DNA from: Macondimonas sp035325645
Lineage (GTDB): Bacteria > Pseudomonadota > Gammaproteobacteria > UBA5335
Assembly: GCA_035325645.1 (NCBI GenBank)
Contig: DAOKZK010000014.1
Location: forward strand, 1-52,591
DNA: 52,591 bases
Direction: 5' to 3'
Below, in pieces: positions 1 to 8,722 of the stretch. The translations under genes were made by a program, and so were the position numbers. The notes below the pieces were generated by a model. It did no database searches. It was given only the letters and a program-made list of their open reading frames with translations, and had not been told where the DNA came from. Position 1 is the first letter of the stretch. Each line of letters starts with the position of its first letter.

Positions 1-1
1 G

Positions 2-109
2 TTCCCCCAGCAATATCGCGCCACCTTGAACCGGATGTGGACCGGCCTGACCACCTATCTTCGATGCATTCCAACCGGGCGGCCGATGCGCCGCCCTTCA
101 TCCTCATGA
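2..109 (+). CDS. possible 3' end of a gene entering from the left
   Basis: One plus-strand frame is open from the window edge to a TGA at 107-109 and would encode the last 35 residues of a protein. The peptide starts FPQQYRATLNRMW and ends in an Arg/Pro/Ser-rich tail. I recognise no family. A frame this short is easily open by chance in GC-rich DNA, so this is only a candidate partial gene. The stop lies next to the ribosome-binding region of the gene at 119. Confidence 0.15.
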   Translation, partial: FPQQYRATLNRMWTGLTTYLRCIPTGRPMRRPSSS

Positions 110-118
110 GGTTGCTTC

Positions 119-550
119 ATGAAATTTGCGATGACACCTTCCCTGTTGGCGATTGCGGCCTTTGCGCCCTTGACGGCTCAAGCTGCGATGGTTGAACTGA
201 CCGACCTCGAGCTTGGCGCGGTTCAGGGAAAAGCCGGTTCCATCACCGCCGGCTTCGGCGCGGGATTCAGAGAGTACTGGACGGAACTCACGACGGTGCA
301 AGGCAATCCTACGGTGCATTACGTCGGCTGGGGCCTGATGGGGATTGGCTCCTCCTTGATGATCCCGTTCCAGCAAACCGCACGCCTGACCTATCAGATT
401 CAGCAAGCTCCCCCTCCGGTCAATCGTCTGGTACCCGTGACGGCGCCGCTCTGGGTGGTCGCCGCGCCGCCGGCAGCGATCGCGTTCCCGATACTCATCC
501 AGGGCCTCTATCTGCTTTACGCCAACGGAGAACTCACGATCCCTTACTGA
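119..550 (+). CDS. secreted hypothetical protein with an N-terminal 'ELTDLELGAVQGKAG' motif
   Basis: This is a 143-residue protein of unknown function. Residues 1-22 look like a signal peptide: Lys near the start, a hydrophobic stretch, then AQAA. Right after the predicted cleavage site comes VELTDLELGAVQGKAGSI. It resembles the 'D-x-E-L-x-x-V-x-G-x-x-G' signature just after the signal peptide of some gammaproteobacterial secreted proteins (DUF6160/FilA-like, from memory). The rest is Pro-, Ala- and aromatic-rich with hydrophobic stretches near residues 100-135, so it may be surface or membrane associated. ATG at 119 follows a TGAGG-type ribosome site at 107-111; a second in-frame ATG at 131 would shorten the signal peptide. 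It stands alone in orientation, with a stem-loop after it. The coding call is fairly sure; the family link is tentative. Confidence 0.6.
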   Translation: MKFAMTPSLLAIAAFAPLTAQAAMVELTDLELGAVQGKAGSITAGFGAGFREYWTELTTVQGNPTVHYVGWGLMGIGSSLMIPFQQTARLTYQIQQAPPPVNRLVPVTAPLWVVAAPPAAIAFPILIQGLYLLYANGELTIPY

Positions 551-573
551 ACACACGCTCGCATACGACTGTC

Positions 574-608
574 GTTCCACGGCTGCCCTCCCGGGGTGAT
601 CGTGGAAC
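574..608. other. stem-loop with 8-bp perfect arms
   Basis: GTTCCACG at 574-581 is exactly complementary to CGTGGAAC at 601-608, with a GC-rich 19-base loop. It lies 24 bases after the stop of the secreted protein gene. No T-run follows on either strand, so it is not a canonical intrinsic terminator. It could be a 3' end stabiliser or a Rho-linked structure. Confidence 0.4.
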
Positions 609-691
609 TGTCTCGCGACACATCCTCCAGCGGCGTTCGGCTGCGCCACGGGCTACAATCGACGCCGGGATGCGCTGATGGGGATTGACTT

Positions 692-1132
692 GTGATCGAA
701 GGATGGCAGCGATGCAGCCTGCGCGCCTTGGCAGGCGGGCTGGTGGCCTATTTTACCGCCATGGTCGTCGCCAGCGTGACGCTGTCGGGACTGACCCGGC
801 TTGCCCTCGGCGCGATGGGCTGGGAAGAACCCGAGATCCGGGCCTTTTTCGCAGCGCAGTTCGCCTCCTACCCCCAAGCCGTCCTGGCCGCGCTGCCGGA
901 GGTGCTGGCGGCAGGAGCGGCCGGCTACACGGCGGCCGCCATGGCAACTGAACTGGAATATTGGCACGCGCTGGGCGTGACCCTGCTTGCGGCCTTGGTG
1001 TTCACCGCGCCGGTGATCGGCCGGCTTCCGCTTGGGTACACGCTGATGACGCTGGGATCGAGTCTCGCCGTCGCGCTTTTCGGCGCTTCTTTTCCCAAGG
1101 CCCGCAACCGAACGCAGGGCGCCGGGTCCTGA
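692..1132 (+). CDS. small hypothetical inner-membrane protein
   Basis: This is a 146-residue protein of unknown function. Hydrophobic stretches lie near residues 12-33, 63-85, 90-107 and 112-130, so three or four membrane segments are likely. The loop between the first two is more polar (WEEPEIRAF). The C-terminus is basic (FPKARNRTQ), which would suit a cytoplasmic tail. The start is GTG at 692, preceded by a GGGGA-like ribosome site near 680. The gene converges on the 3' end of dnaE with only 41 bases between the stops and no obvious terminator. The hydrophobicity pattern and the absence of a better frame support coding. I recognise no family. Confidence 0.55.
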   Translation: MIEGWQRCSLRALAGGLVAYFTAMVVASVTLSGLTRLALGAMGWEEPEIRAFFAAQFASYPQAVLAALPEVLAAGAAGYTAAAMATELEYWHALGVTLLAALVFTAPVIGRLPLGYTLMTLGSSLAVALFGASFPKARNRTQGAGS

Positions 1133-1173
1133 TCGACGCCCACACTTGCGAGCTGCCGCTCCGTATTGGTGGT

Positions 1174-4100
1174 TCAAGTGTCTCGCTGGGCTGCAGCGGT
1201 CCTGCGAAAAGAACGCGGGGGCGCGGAGGGAGTCAGCCGCGCATAGGTGAGTTGAACGGCCGCTGCGCCGAATCGATCCCGCAGGCGTTGCAGCAGATCC
1301 ACCGACGGTTGCACCCGCCAGGCATCGCCCAGATTCAATGTCGCCTCGGCCACCGCGTTGCGGTAGATGATGCGTACCGCGCAGCCGCCCCCCCGGAAAG
1401 GCTCCAGGATGTCGACGAGTTGCTCGACGAGCCCCTCCCCTGAGCTTTCCGCAAGTTCCAGGGTGAGGCGCTGCCCGTAGCGCAGGCGCATCTGCTCCAG
1501 ATCGAACAACTGGCGCGGCGTCAGACGCCAGTTGCCCGAGTAATCGTCGAAACCGAGGCTGCCCTCGACGATGAGCAATTGATCCTTGACGATGAGATGC
1601 TGGAAGCGCTGATACTGATCCTCGAACACCGCCACTTCCATGCGCGCGGTGCGGTCGTCAAGCGTCAGGAAGGCGCGCTTGCCCGCCTGGCGACGAATGG
1701 CCACCACGAGACCTGCAACGACGACATCGCGCCGCTGCCCCGGCCCGGCATCGAGCGCAGCGCCCGTCAGATCGCCCAAGCAGTCGGTCACGAACTGGCG
1801 CAGATCCGCCTCGAACTGCGCAATCGGGTGCCCGGTGAGGTACAGCCCGAGCGTTTCCTTTTCTTCCTGCAGGCGCTGCGCCTCGGGCCATTCGGGGACC
1901 GCGTCCGGGCACGCCAGCGCGGGTCGCACCGGCTCGGCAGCAAGCCCGAACAAATCGTCCTGCCCCACCGCGCCGGCCCGTCCCTGCTGATCGGCCAGAC
2001 GCAGGGCTTCATCGAGGCCCTGCATCAGACCCGCGCGCGTTGCTCCCAGCCGGTCCAGGGCGCCCGCCCGGATCATGGCCTCGAGCGTGCGCCGATTCAC
2101 CCGCCGCCCATCGACGCGACAGCACAGGTCGACCAGATCCTTGAAAGGCCCTCCTCGGGCGCGTTCTTGCTCGATCGCTTCGATCGCCCCCTGGCCGACG
2201 CCCTTGATCGCGCCCAGGCCGTACTGCAGCCGGTCCGGTGCCGGCGCACTGAAGCGATAGCAGGACTGATTGACGTCGGGGGGCTGTACGGTGAGACCCA
2301 TGGAGCGGCACTCATCGATCAGGGTCACCACCTTGTCGGTGTGATCCATGTCGGCGGACAGCACGGCGGCCATGAACGCGGCCGGATGATGGGCCTTGAG
2401 ATACGCAGTCTGGTAGGACAGCAGCGCATAGGCGGCCGAGTGCGACTTGTTGAATCCGTAGCCGGCGAACTTCTCCATCAGGTCGAAGATGTGTGTCGCC
2501 GTCGCCTCCGGCACGCCGCCGGCCAGCGCCCCGGCAACGAAGATCTCGCGCTGCTTGGCCATCTCTTCGGGCTTTTTCTTGCCCATGGCGCGGCGCAGCA
2601 GATCGGCGCCGCCGAGGGTATAGCCGGCCAGCACCTGGGCGATCTGCATCACCTGTTCCTGATACAGGATCACGCCGTAGGTGGGCTTGAGGATGGGCTC
2701 CAGCCCCGGATGGGGGTAGTCGACCTTGGCCCGTCCGTGCTTGCGGTTGATGAAATCGTCCACCATGCCGGACTGCAAGGGCCCGGGGCGGAACAGCGCC
2801 ACCAGCGCGACGATGTCCTCGAAGCAGTCCGGCTGCAGGCGCTTGATCAAGTCCTTCATGCCGCGTGATTCGAGCTGGAACACTGCCGTGGTCTCGCAGC
2901 GCTTGAGGAGCGCGAAGGTTGCGGCGTCATCCAGCGGCAGGGCATCGAGCGCGACAGGCGCCTCGCCGCGAGCAGCGCTTTGGCGGTTGATGGCGGACAC
3001 CGCCCAGTCGAGGATGGTGAGCGTGCGCAGGCCGAGGAAGTCAAACTTGACGAGCCCAGCGGCTTCCACGTCGTCCTTGTCGAACTGCGTGACGAGATTC
3101 ACTCCGCCGGCCTCGCAGTACAGCGGCGTGAAGTCCGTGAGCTCGGAAGGCGCGATCACGACCCCGCCGGCGTGCTTGCCGGCATTGCGAGCGAGGCCTT
3201 CGAGCGCGCGCGCCAGATCGATGAGCGACTGCACTGCCTCGTCCTCGCGGTAGAGCCGGCCCAGTTCGGGCTCCTGCTCCAGCGCCTTGTCCAGCGTGAT
3301 GCCGAGTTCGAAGGGGATGAGCTTGGCGATGCGATCGACGAAACCGTAGGGATGCCCCAGCACGCGACCCACGTCGCGCACCACGGCCTTGGCCGCCATG
3401 CTGCCGAAGGTGATGATCTGGCTGACCTGCTCGCGACCGTAGCGCTGGGCCACGTAGTCGATCACCCGGTCGCGGCCCTCCATGCAGAAGTCGATGTCGA
3501 AATCCGGCATCGAGACCCGCTCGGGGTTCAGGAAGCGCTCGAACAGCAGATCATAGGCGATGGGATCCAGATCGGTGATGCCCAGCGCGTAGGCCACCAG
3601 GGAACCGGCGCCCGAGCCGCGTCCCGGGCCCACCGGCACGCCGTTGCCCCGCGCCCACTGGATGAAATCCGCCACGATCAGGAAGTAGCCGGCAAAGCCC
3701 ATGCCGCTGATGACCGCGAGTTCGCGGGCCAGACGCTCGTCATAGGCCGCGGCCGGCGCGGCACTGGCGCGTCCGGCATCGCGCCGCTGCATGAGCCCCG
3801 CGCGGGCCAGATCGGCGAGATGATCTTCCGGGGTACGCGCATCCGGCACAGGAAAGCGCGGCAGCACGTTTTCGCCGAGCTGCAGCTGCAGGCTGCAGCG
3901 GCGCGCGATCTCGACACTGTTGGCCAGCGCCTCGGGGACATCGGCGAACAACTCGGCCATCTGCTCGGGTGAGCGCAGAAACTGCTCGGCCGTGTAGTCC
4001 CGCGGCCGGCGCGGGTCGTCGAGCAAACGACCGCGGTTGATGCACACCCGCACCTCGTGCGCTTCGAAGTCCGAGCGCTCCAGAAAGCGCACGTCGTTGG

Positions 4101-4692
4101 TCGCCACCAGCGGCACGCCGAGCCGGCCGGCCAGGTCGACCGCCGCCGGCAGATAAGCGCGCTCGTCCGGATGCCCGATACGGGTCAGCTCGAGGTAGTA
4201 GCGATCCTTGAAGAGGCGCAGCGCCTCGTCCACCAGGCCGCGCGCCTGCTCCTCCCGCCCGGCGATGAGGGCACGACCGATAGCCCCTTCCCGACCGCCG
4301 GACAGCGCAATCAGCCCATCGGTGCCTTCCTCCGCCAACCACTCCCACGTCAGCAACGGCGTCCCGCGGCGCTGGCCCTCGCGGTACAGCCGGGTCACCA
4401 GACGCGTGAGATGACGGTAGCCGGCAAGGTTCTGGCAGAACAGCGTCAGCCGGCTGGGCGGTTGCCCGTCCCCCTCATCCACCCAGACATCCACCCCGGC
4501 GATCGGTTTGATGCCGGCACTGCGCGCTGCCTTGTAGAACTTTACCAGGCCGAACAGATTGGACTGGTCCGTGATGCCGACGGCCGGCATGCCCAGTTCC
4601 CTGGCACGCGCAATCAGCGGTTTGATGCGCACCACGCCGTCCACCAGCGAATACTCGGTATGGACCCGCAGGTGGATGAAGGAAACGGTCAT
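1174..4692 (-). CDS. dnaE: DNA polymerase III alpha subunit
   Basis: This is the replicative DNA polymerase, 1172 residues against about 1160 in E. coli. The N-terminal PHP domain begins with FIHLRVHTEYSLVDG (residues 5-19). The family-C polymerase core has VPVGPGRGSGAGSLVAYALG and the catalytic acidic motif PDFDIDFCMEGRD (about residues 395-408). The third catalytic Asp lies in KFDFLGLRTL near 550. A helix-hairpin-helix region follows, then an OB-fold near 990-1040 (FLTLDDRTARMEV). The ATG at 4692 overlaps the end of rnhB (ATGA), so translation is probably coupled. It is the last gene of the long minus-strand run. accA, often found after dnaE in Gammaproteobacteria, is absent here; a convergent membrane gene follows instead. 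No frameshift is seen. Confidence 0.98.
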   Translation of the reverse strand: MTVSFIHLRVHTEYSLVDGVVRIKPLIARARELGMPAVGITDQSNLFGLVKFYKAARSAGIKPIAGVDVWVDEGDGQPPSRLTLFCQNLAGYRHLTRLVTRLYREGQRRGTPLLTWEWLAEEGTDGLIALSGGREGAIGRALIAGREEQARGLVDEALRLFKDRYYLELTRIGHPDERAYLPAAVDLAGRLGVPLVATNDVRFLERSDFEAHEVRVCINRGRLLDDPRRPRDYTAEQFLRSPEQMAELFADVPEALANSVEIARRCSLQLQLGENVLPRFPVPDARTPEDHLADLARAGLMQRRDAGRASAAPAAAYDERLARELAVISGMGFAGYFLIVADFIQWARGNGVPVGPGRGSGAGSLVAYALGITDLDPIAYDLLFERFLNPERVSMPDFDIDFCMEGRDRVIDYVAQRYGREQVSQIITFGSMAAKAVVRDVGRVLGHPYGFVDRIAKLIPFELGITLDKALEQEPELGRLYREDEAVQSLIDLARALEGLARNAGKHAGGVVIAPSELTDFTPLYCEAGGVNLVTQFDKDDVEAAGLVKFDFLGLRTLTILDWAVSAINRQSAARGEAPVALDALPLDDAATFALLKRCETTAVFQLESRGMKDLIKRLQPDCFEDIVALVALFRPGPLQSGMVDDFINRKHGRAKVDYPHPGLEPILKPTYGVILYQEQVMQIAQVLAGYTLGGADLLRRAMGKKKPEEMAKQREIFVAGALAGGVPEATATHIFDLMEKFAGYGFNKSHSAAYALLSYQTAYLKAHHPAAFMAAVLSADMDHTDKVVTLIDECRSMGLTVQPPDVNQSCYRFSAPAPDRLQYGLGAIKGVGQGAIEAIEQERARGGPFKDLVDLCCRVDGRRVNRRTLEAMIRAGALDRLGATRAGLMQGLDEALRLADQQGRAGAVGQDDLFGLAAEPVRPALACPDAVPEWPEAQRLQEEKETLGLYLTGHPIAQFEADLRQFVTDCLGDLTGAALDAGPGQRRDVVVAGLVVAIRRQAGKRAFLTLDDRTARMEVAVFEDQYQRFQHLIVKDQLLIVEGSLGFDDYSGNWRLTPRQLFDLEQMRLRYGQRLTLELAESSGEGLVEQLVDILEPFRGGGCAVRIIYRNAVAEATLNLGDAWRVQPSVDLLQRLRDRFGAAAVQLTYARLTPSAPPRSFRRTAAAQRDT

Positions 4693-5282
4693 GCCGGGTC
4701 TCCGGCGAGTGCGCGCCGGACCGGGGCGAAGCTGCGCCGATGCACCGGGCTCGGGCCGTGCTGCAGCAAAGCCGCGAGGTGCGCGGCGGTCGGGTAACCC
4801 TGGTGGCGGTCGAAGCCATACTCGGGATGGCGCTCGGCGAGTTGCTTCATTTCGCGGTCGCGAGCGACCTTGGCGAGGATCGACGCCGCACTGATGGCGC
4901 CCCGATCACGATCACCGCCGACGATGGTACGGGCGGGCATGGGCAGTGCGGGCGCCTGATTGCCGTCGATCCAGACTGCGTCGGGCCGAACGGTGAGCGC
5001 CGCCACCGCGCGGGACATGGCCAGCAGAGTCGCCTGCAGGATGTTCATCTCGTCGACTTCCGCGACCTCGGCCCGGCCGATCGCCCAGGCATGGGCGCGC
5101 GTGACGATGACCTCGAACAGCGCTTCGCGCCGCTTCGGGGTCAGGCGCTTGGAGTCATCGAGGCCGGCGATGGGTCGCTCCGGATGCAGAATGACCGCCG
5201 CTGCCATGACCGGACCCGCCAGGGGCCCCCGGCCGGCCTCATCGATGCCGGCAATCCAGCGCACGGCGCACGCGCCGCTCAT
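4689..5282 (-). CDS. rnhB: ribonuclease HII
   Basis: RNase HII cuts the RNA strand of RNA-DNA hybrids and removes misincorporated ribonucleotides. The product is 197 residues (E. coli 198). The signature WIAGIDEAGRGPLAGPV gives the first Asp-Glu pair; LDDSKRLTPKRRE and VWIDGNQAP supply further conserved residues. ATG at 5282 is chosen because it overlaps the lpxB stop as ATGA and puts the first motif at the usual distance from the N-terminus. A GTG at 5294 would add four residues. It sits between lpxB and dnaE, overlapping both by four bases, a gamma-proteobacterial arrangement. Confidence 0.96.
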   Translation of the reverse strand: MSGACAVRWIAGIDEAGRGPLAGPVMAAAVILHPERPIAGLDDSKRLTPKRREALFEVIVTRAHAWAIGRAEVAEVDEMNILQATLLAMSRAVAALTVRPDAVWIDGNQAPALPMPARTIVGGDRDRGAISAASILAKVARDREMKQLAERHPEYGFDRHQGYPTAAHLAALLQHGPSPVHRRSFAPVRRALAGDPA

Positions 5283-6433
5283 TCCGGCGCCCACCCCCGC
5301 GCGACGCGCAGCACGGCATCGGCGGCTGCGTCGGCCCCGCCGGCGCGCAACTGCCCCCGCAGCGCCGCGAAGCGGATCCGCAGGGACTCACCGTGTCCCG
5401 GCTCATCCAGCAAGCGCTGCATGGCCGCGCCAAGCGCCTCGGGCGTGGCTGCATCCTGAATCAGCTCCGGCACGAGTCGTTCGCCGGCAAGGAGGTTCGG
5501 CAAGGCCACATGATCCGTGCGCACGAGGTGGCGCGCCAGTGCATGGGTGAGCGGTGCCAGCCGGTAACCCACCACCATCGGGCAGCCGAGCAGCATGGCC
5601 TCGAGTGTCGCCGTCCCACTGGCCACCCAGGCCGCGTCGCTGGCTTCCAGCACATCGTGCGCGCCGCCCTCCAGGATCTGCAGCGGCACCTCCGGCGCCA
5701 CCCGGGCGCGCATGGCGTCGATCGGCTCGCGCAAGTCCGCATGGGCCAGCGGGAGCAGGAACCGCGCATCAGGGGTCTTTGTGGCAACCCAGCGCGCGGC
5801 TGCCAGGAAAGGCTCGGCCAGCCGGTCGATCTCGCCGCGGCGGCTGCCCGGCAACAGGCCGATGAGGCGCGCCGTTTCCGGCAGCCCCAGACGGCGCCGC
5901 GCGGCCAGCCGATCCGGCGGATCCGGCAACCGGTCCGCCAAGGGGTGCCCCACGAACCGCACCGGGACGTCGTGCCGCCGATAGAACTCGGCCTCGAAGG
6001 GCAACAAGGTCAGCATGGCATCGACCGAGCGGCGGATACCCCGGATCCGGCCCTGACGCCACGCCCAGACCGAGGGGCTGACGTAATGGACCGTGCGGAT
6101 GCCTGCCGCACGCAGGCGACGCTCCAGTCCCAGGTTGAAATCCGGCGCATCGATTCCGACGAAGACGTCCGGCCGGTCGCGCAGGAAATGATCGAGCAAC
6201 TCGCAACGCAAGCGCATGAGCCGGGGCACATGGCGGATCACCTCGGCGAGCCCCATCACCGCCAGCTCGCGGCAATCGGCGAGCGGCCGGACGCCCGCCG
6301 CGCGCATCGACGGGCCGGCCACGCCCATGAGTTCGACACGCCCGCCTGTCTGCCGATGCAGGCTTGCGGCCAGTGCGCTGCCCAGCTGATCGCCGGACAG
6401 CTCGCCGGCAACGATGGCCACGCGCAGGGTCAT
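5279..6433 (-). CDS. lpxB: lipid-A-disaccharide synthase
   Basis: LpxB joins UDP-2,3-diacylglucosamine and lipid X to form the lipid A disaccharide at the inner face of the cytoplasmic membrane. The product is 384 residues (E. coli 382). Family features are the N-terminal AIVAGELSGDQLG, VFVGIDAPDFNLGLE, VHYVSPSVWAWRQGRI, LLPGSRRGEI and, near the C-terminus, VVGYRLAPLTHALARHLVR. ATG at 6433 lies one base after the lpxA stop and gives the normal N-terminus. The frame stays open upstream to 6517, but that part lies inside lpxA. The lpxD-fabZ-lpxA-lpxB order groups most early lipid A steps. Confidence 0.97.
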   Translation of the reverse strand: MTLRVAIVAGELSGDQLGSALAASLHRQTGGRVELMGVAGPSMRAAGVRPLADCRELAVMGLAEVIRHVPRLMRLRCELLDHFLRDRPDVFVGIDAPDFNLGLERRLRAAGIRTVHYVSPSVWAWRQGRIRGIRRSVDAMLTLLPFEAEFYRRHDVPVRFVGHPLADRLPDPPDRLAARRRLGLPETARLIGLLPGSRRGEIDRLAEPFLAAARWVATKTPDARFLLPLAHADLREPIDAMRARVAPEVPLQILEGGAHDVLEASDAAWVASGTATLEAMLLGCPMVVGYRLAPLTHALARHLVRTDHVALPNLLAGERLVPELIQDAATPEALGAAMQRLLDEPGHGESLRIRFAALRGQLRAGGADAAADAVLRVARGWAPE

Positions 6434-6434
6434 G

Positions 6435-7205
6435 TCAACGGATGATGCTGCGGGGGTTGGATTCCAGGAAGTGGCTGAACCGGGCCACGTCCGGCCATTC
6501 CACGGACAAGGCCGCAATCTGCTCGCGCGCCTGCTCGAGACGCAGACCGCTGCGATACAGCAGCTTGTAAGCCTTTTTCAGGGCGCCCACGCGTTCGGCG
6601 TCAAAACCGTGTCGACGCAGCCCCTCGGTATTCAGACCCGCAGGCTTGGCGGGAATGCCGGAGGCCACCACGAAAGGGGGCACGTCGCGGTTCACGCCGG
6701 CCGCGAACTGCAAAAAGGCGTAGGCGCCGATCTTGCAGAACTGGTGCACCATGGCAAAACCGCCCAGGATGGCGTGGTCGTCGATGTGGACGTGGCCGGC
6801 GAGGCTGGCATTGTTGGCCATGACGATGTCGCTGCCCAGCACGCAGTCATGAGCGATGTGGACATAGGCCATGATCCAGTTGCGACTGCCGATGCGGGTC
6901 ACGCCCTCGTCCTGCACCGTGCCGCGGTTCAAGGTGCAATACTCCCGTATCGTGTTGTCGTCGCCGATCTCGAGGCGCGTGGGTTCGCCGCGGTACTTCT
7001 TGTCCTGCGGGTCATCGCCGATGGACGCGAACTGGTAGATCCGGTTGTTGCGACCGATGCGGGTAGGACCCTTGATGACGACGTGCGGCCCGATCACGCA
7101 CCCGGGCCCAATCTCCACGTCCCCACCGATGACGCTGTAAGGCCCCACGCTCACGTCTGGGTCCAGGGCGGCGGCCGGATCGATGATGGCGCGTGGATCA
7201 ATCAC
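6435..7205 (-). CDS. lpxA: UDP-N-acetylglucosamine acyltransferase
   Basis: LpxA makes the first committed step of lipid A synthesis, moving an R-3-hydroxyacyl chain from ACP to UDP-GlcNAc. The product is 256 residues, normal for the family, with left-handed parallel beta-helix hexapeptide repeats (IDPRAIIDPAAALDPDVSVG and onwards). The catalytic His lies in MAYVHIAHDCVLGS. The C-terminal helical part carries GLNTEGLRRHGF. The start is taken as GTG at 7205: it gives the standard N-terminus (V/M-IDPRAIID) and overlaps the fabZ stop by eight bases. No ATG fits unless about 38 unlikely residues are added. Confidence 0.96.
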   Translation of the reverse strand: MIDPRAIIDPAAALDPDVSVGPYSVIGGDVEIGPGCVIGPHVVIKGPTRIGRNNRIYQFASIGDDPQDKKYRGEPTRLEIGDDNTIREYCTLNRGTVQDEGVTRIGSRNWIMAYVHIAHDCVLGSDIVMANNASLAGHVHIDDHAILGGFAMVHQFCKIGAYAFLQFAAGVNRDVPPFVVASGIPAKPAGLNTEGLRRHGFDAERVGALKKAYKLLYRSGLRLEQAREQIAALSVEWPDVARFSHFLESNPRSIIR

Positions 7206-7641
7206 GGTCGTATCTCCGCGCCGCGCACATGATTGCGGCTTCGGCCACACAGATCCCCTCGACCTCGGCGCGGGTGTCGAAGCGCCAGATCCCCTTGAGG
7301 GTACGCTGGAGTGCGACATGGAGGCGCAGCTGGTCTCCCGGCCCGACCGGCTTTTTGAATCGCGCCCGATCGATTCCCACGAGATAGTAGAGTTCGGCGG
7401 GATCAGGGGGGGTTGCGGCGCTGCGGTAGGCCAGAATCCCGGTCGCCTGAGCCATGGCCTCCAGGATCAGGACACCGGGCATGACCGGCCGCCCGGGGAA
7501 ATGGCCCTGGAAAAAGGGCTCGTTGACGGTGACGTTCTTGAGCGCTTCCAGCCAGCGCCCGGGCTCGAGCGCCACCACCCGGTCAAGCAACAGGAATGGA
7601 TACCGGTGCGGCAGAAGCGCCTGAATCTGGGGGACGTCCAT
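7198..7641 (-). CDS. fabZ: 3-hydroxyacyl-ACP dehydratase
   Basis: FabZ dehydrates 3-hydroxyacyl-ACP in fatty acid elongation and competes with LpxA and LpxD for 3-hydroxymyristoyl-ACP. The product is 147 residues with a single hot-dog fold. LLPHRYPFLLLDRV is at the N-terminus, and HFPGRPVMPGVLILEAMAQ holds the catalytic His and Glu. ATG at 7641 starts directly at DVPQIQALLPHRYP and is five bases from the lpxD stop. Frames extending upstream lie within lpxD and are rejected. Its place between lpxD and lpxA is the standard arrangement. Confidence 0.97.
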   Translation of the reverse strand: MDVPQIQALLPHRYPFLLLDRVVALEPGRWLEALKNVTVNEPFFQGHFPGRPVMPGVLILEAMAQATGILAYRSAATPPDPAELYYLVGIDRARFKKPVGPGDQLRLHVALQRTLKGIWRFDTRAEVEGICVAEAAIMCAARRYDRD

Positions 7642-7646
7642 ATCGT

Positions 7647-8714
7647 TCAAGCCGGGGGTCCTTCTTCCTCTGGATCTGTCGATGCAAGCTTCGTCTGGCG
7701 CTCGAGTTGGCGCACGCGATCCGCCAATTCGTCGAGGCGGCGAAAGCGAGCCGCATTGCGTTGCCAACGCCGATTCGCATCGGCGGAAATGCCCGATGAA
7801 TAGATGCCGGGGGTGTGAAGCGAATGCGTCACCATGGTCATGCCGGTGATGACGACATCGTCGGCGATCTTCAAATGGCCATTCATGCCGACCCCGCCGC
7901 CGATCATGCAACGCGCACCGATGACCGTGCTGCCGGAAATCCCGGTGCAGGCGGCGATGGCGGTATGTCTGCCGATCCTGACGTTATGGCCAATCTGAAT
8001 CTGGTTGTCGAGCTTGACTCCGTCCTCGATCACCGTGTCTTCCAGAGCACCGCGATCCACGGTGGTACCGGCGCCGATCTCCACGTCATCGCCGATCTGT
8101 ACGGTACCGAGCTGCGGCACCTTGATCCAGCGCTCGCCGTCCCGGGCGAAACCGAACCCGTCCGCGCCGATGACTGCGCCGGGATGCAGCACGCAGCGTT
8201 TGCCCAAGCGCACCCCAGGGCCGACGTAAACCCGGGCGGTCAATCGGGTCTCCTCGCCGATGTACACATTTCGGGCAACGACGCATTGCGGGCCGAGTAC
8301 GGCACCCTCCCCGATCACGGCACCTGCCTCGATCACACAATGGGCGCCGATCTGGGCCCCCGGATGAATACGAGCGGTGGAATCGACCACCGCCGTCGGG
8401 TGCTGCCCGGGACACACGCCATCAGGCGGATGCAGCAGCCCCGCCAGCCGGGCAAAAGCCAGATGGGGATGCTCCGTCACCAGCGAAGGCACGGGGCTCA
8501 GGGGCGCATCCTCGGCTTTGAGAATGACTGCCGCCGCCTGCGTCCCGCCCAGAAGCGGTCGGTAGGCCGGCGTCGCCAGAAAGGCGACACAGCCCGGCCG
8601 CCCAGGGGACAGCGGACAAACACCGGAGACGCGGACTTCACCCTCGCCCCGCAACTGACACCCGAGACGCTCGGCCAATTCAGTCAGGCTGTAAGCCGCC
8701 ACTTCTTCTCCCAC
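7647..8714 (-). CDS. lpxD: UDP-3-O-(3-hydroxyacyl)glucosamine N-acyltransferase
   Basis: LpxD adds the second 3-hydroxyacyl chain, on the amino group of UDP-3-O-acylglucosamine. The product is 355 residues (E. coli 341). The N-terminal uridine-binding domain (YSLTELAERLGCQLRGEG, then GCVAFLATPAYRPLL) is followed by the left-handed beta-helix. Catalytic His is in QIQIGHNVRIGRHTAIAA. The C-terminal helix (FRRLDELADRVRQLERQ) is slightly longer than usual and polar. The start is GTG at 8714, eight bases from the skp stop; no ATG fits better. It lies between skp and fabZ as expected. Confidence 0.95.
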   Translation of the reverse strand: MGEEVAAYSLTELAERLGCQLRGEGEVRVSGVCPLSPGRPGCVAFLATPAYRPLLGGTQAAAVILKAEDAPLSPVPSLVTEHPHLAFARLAGLLHPPDGVCPGQHPTAVVDSTARIHPGAQIGAHCVIEAGAVIGEGAVLGPQCVVARNVYIGEETRLTARVYVGPGVRLGKRCVLHPGAVIGADGFGFARDGERWIKVPQLGTVQIGDDVEIGAGTTVDRGALEDTVIEDGVKLDNQIQIGHNVRIGRHTAIAACTGISGSTVIGARCMIGGGVGMNGHLKIADDVVITGMTMVTHSLHTPGIYSSGISADANRRWQRNAARFRRLDELADRVRQLERQTKLASTDPEEEGPPA

Positions 8715-8722
8715 CTGCGGGA

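Noticed and set aside
119..230. RiPP or bacteriocin leader reading of the ELTDLELGAVQGKAG motif
   Set aside because: The motif comes after a Sec-type signal peptide, lacks a Gly-Gly cleavage pair, and no modification or export enzymes lie nearby.
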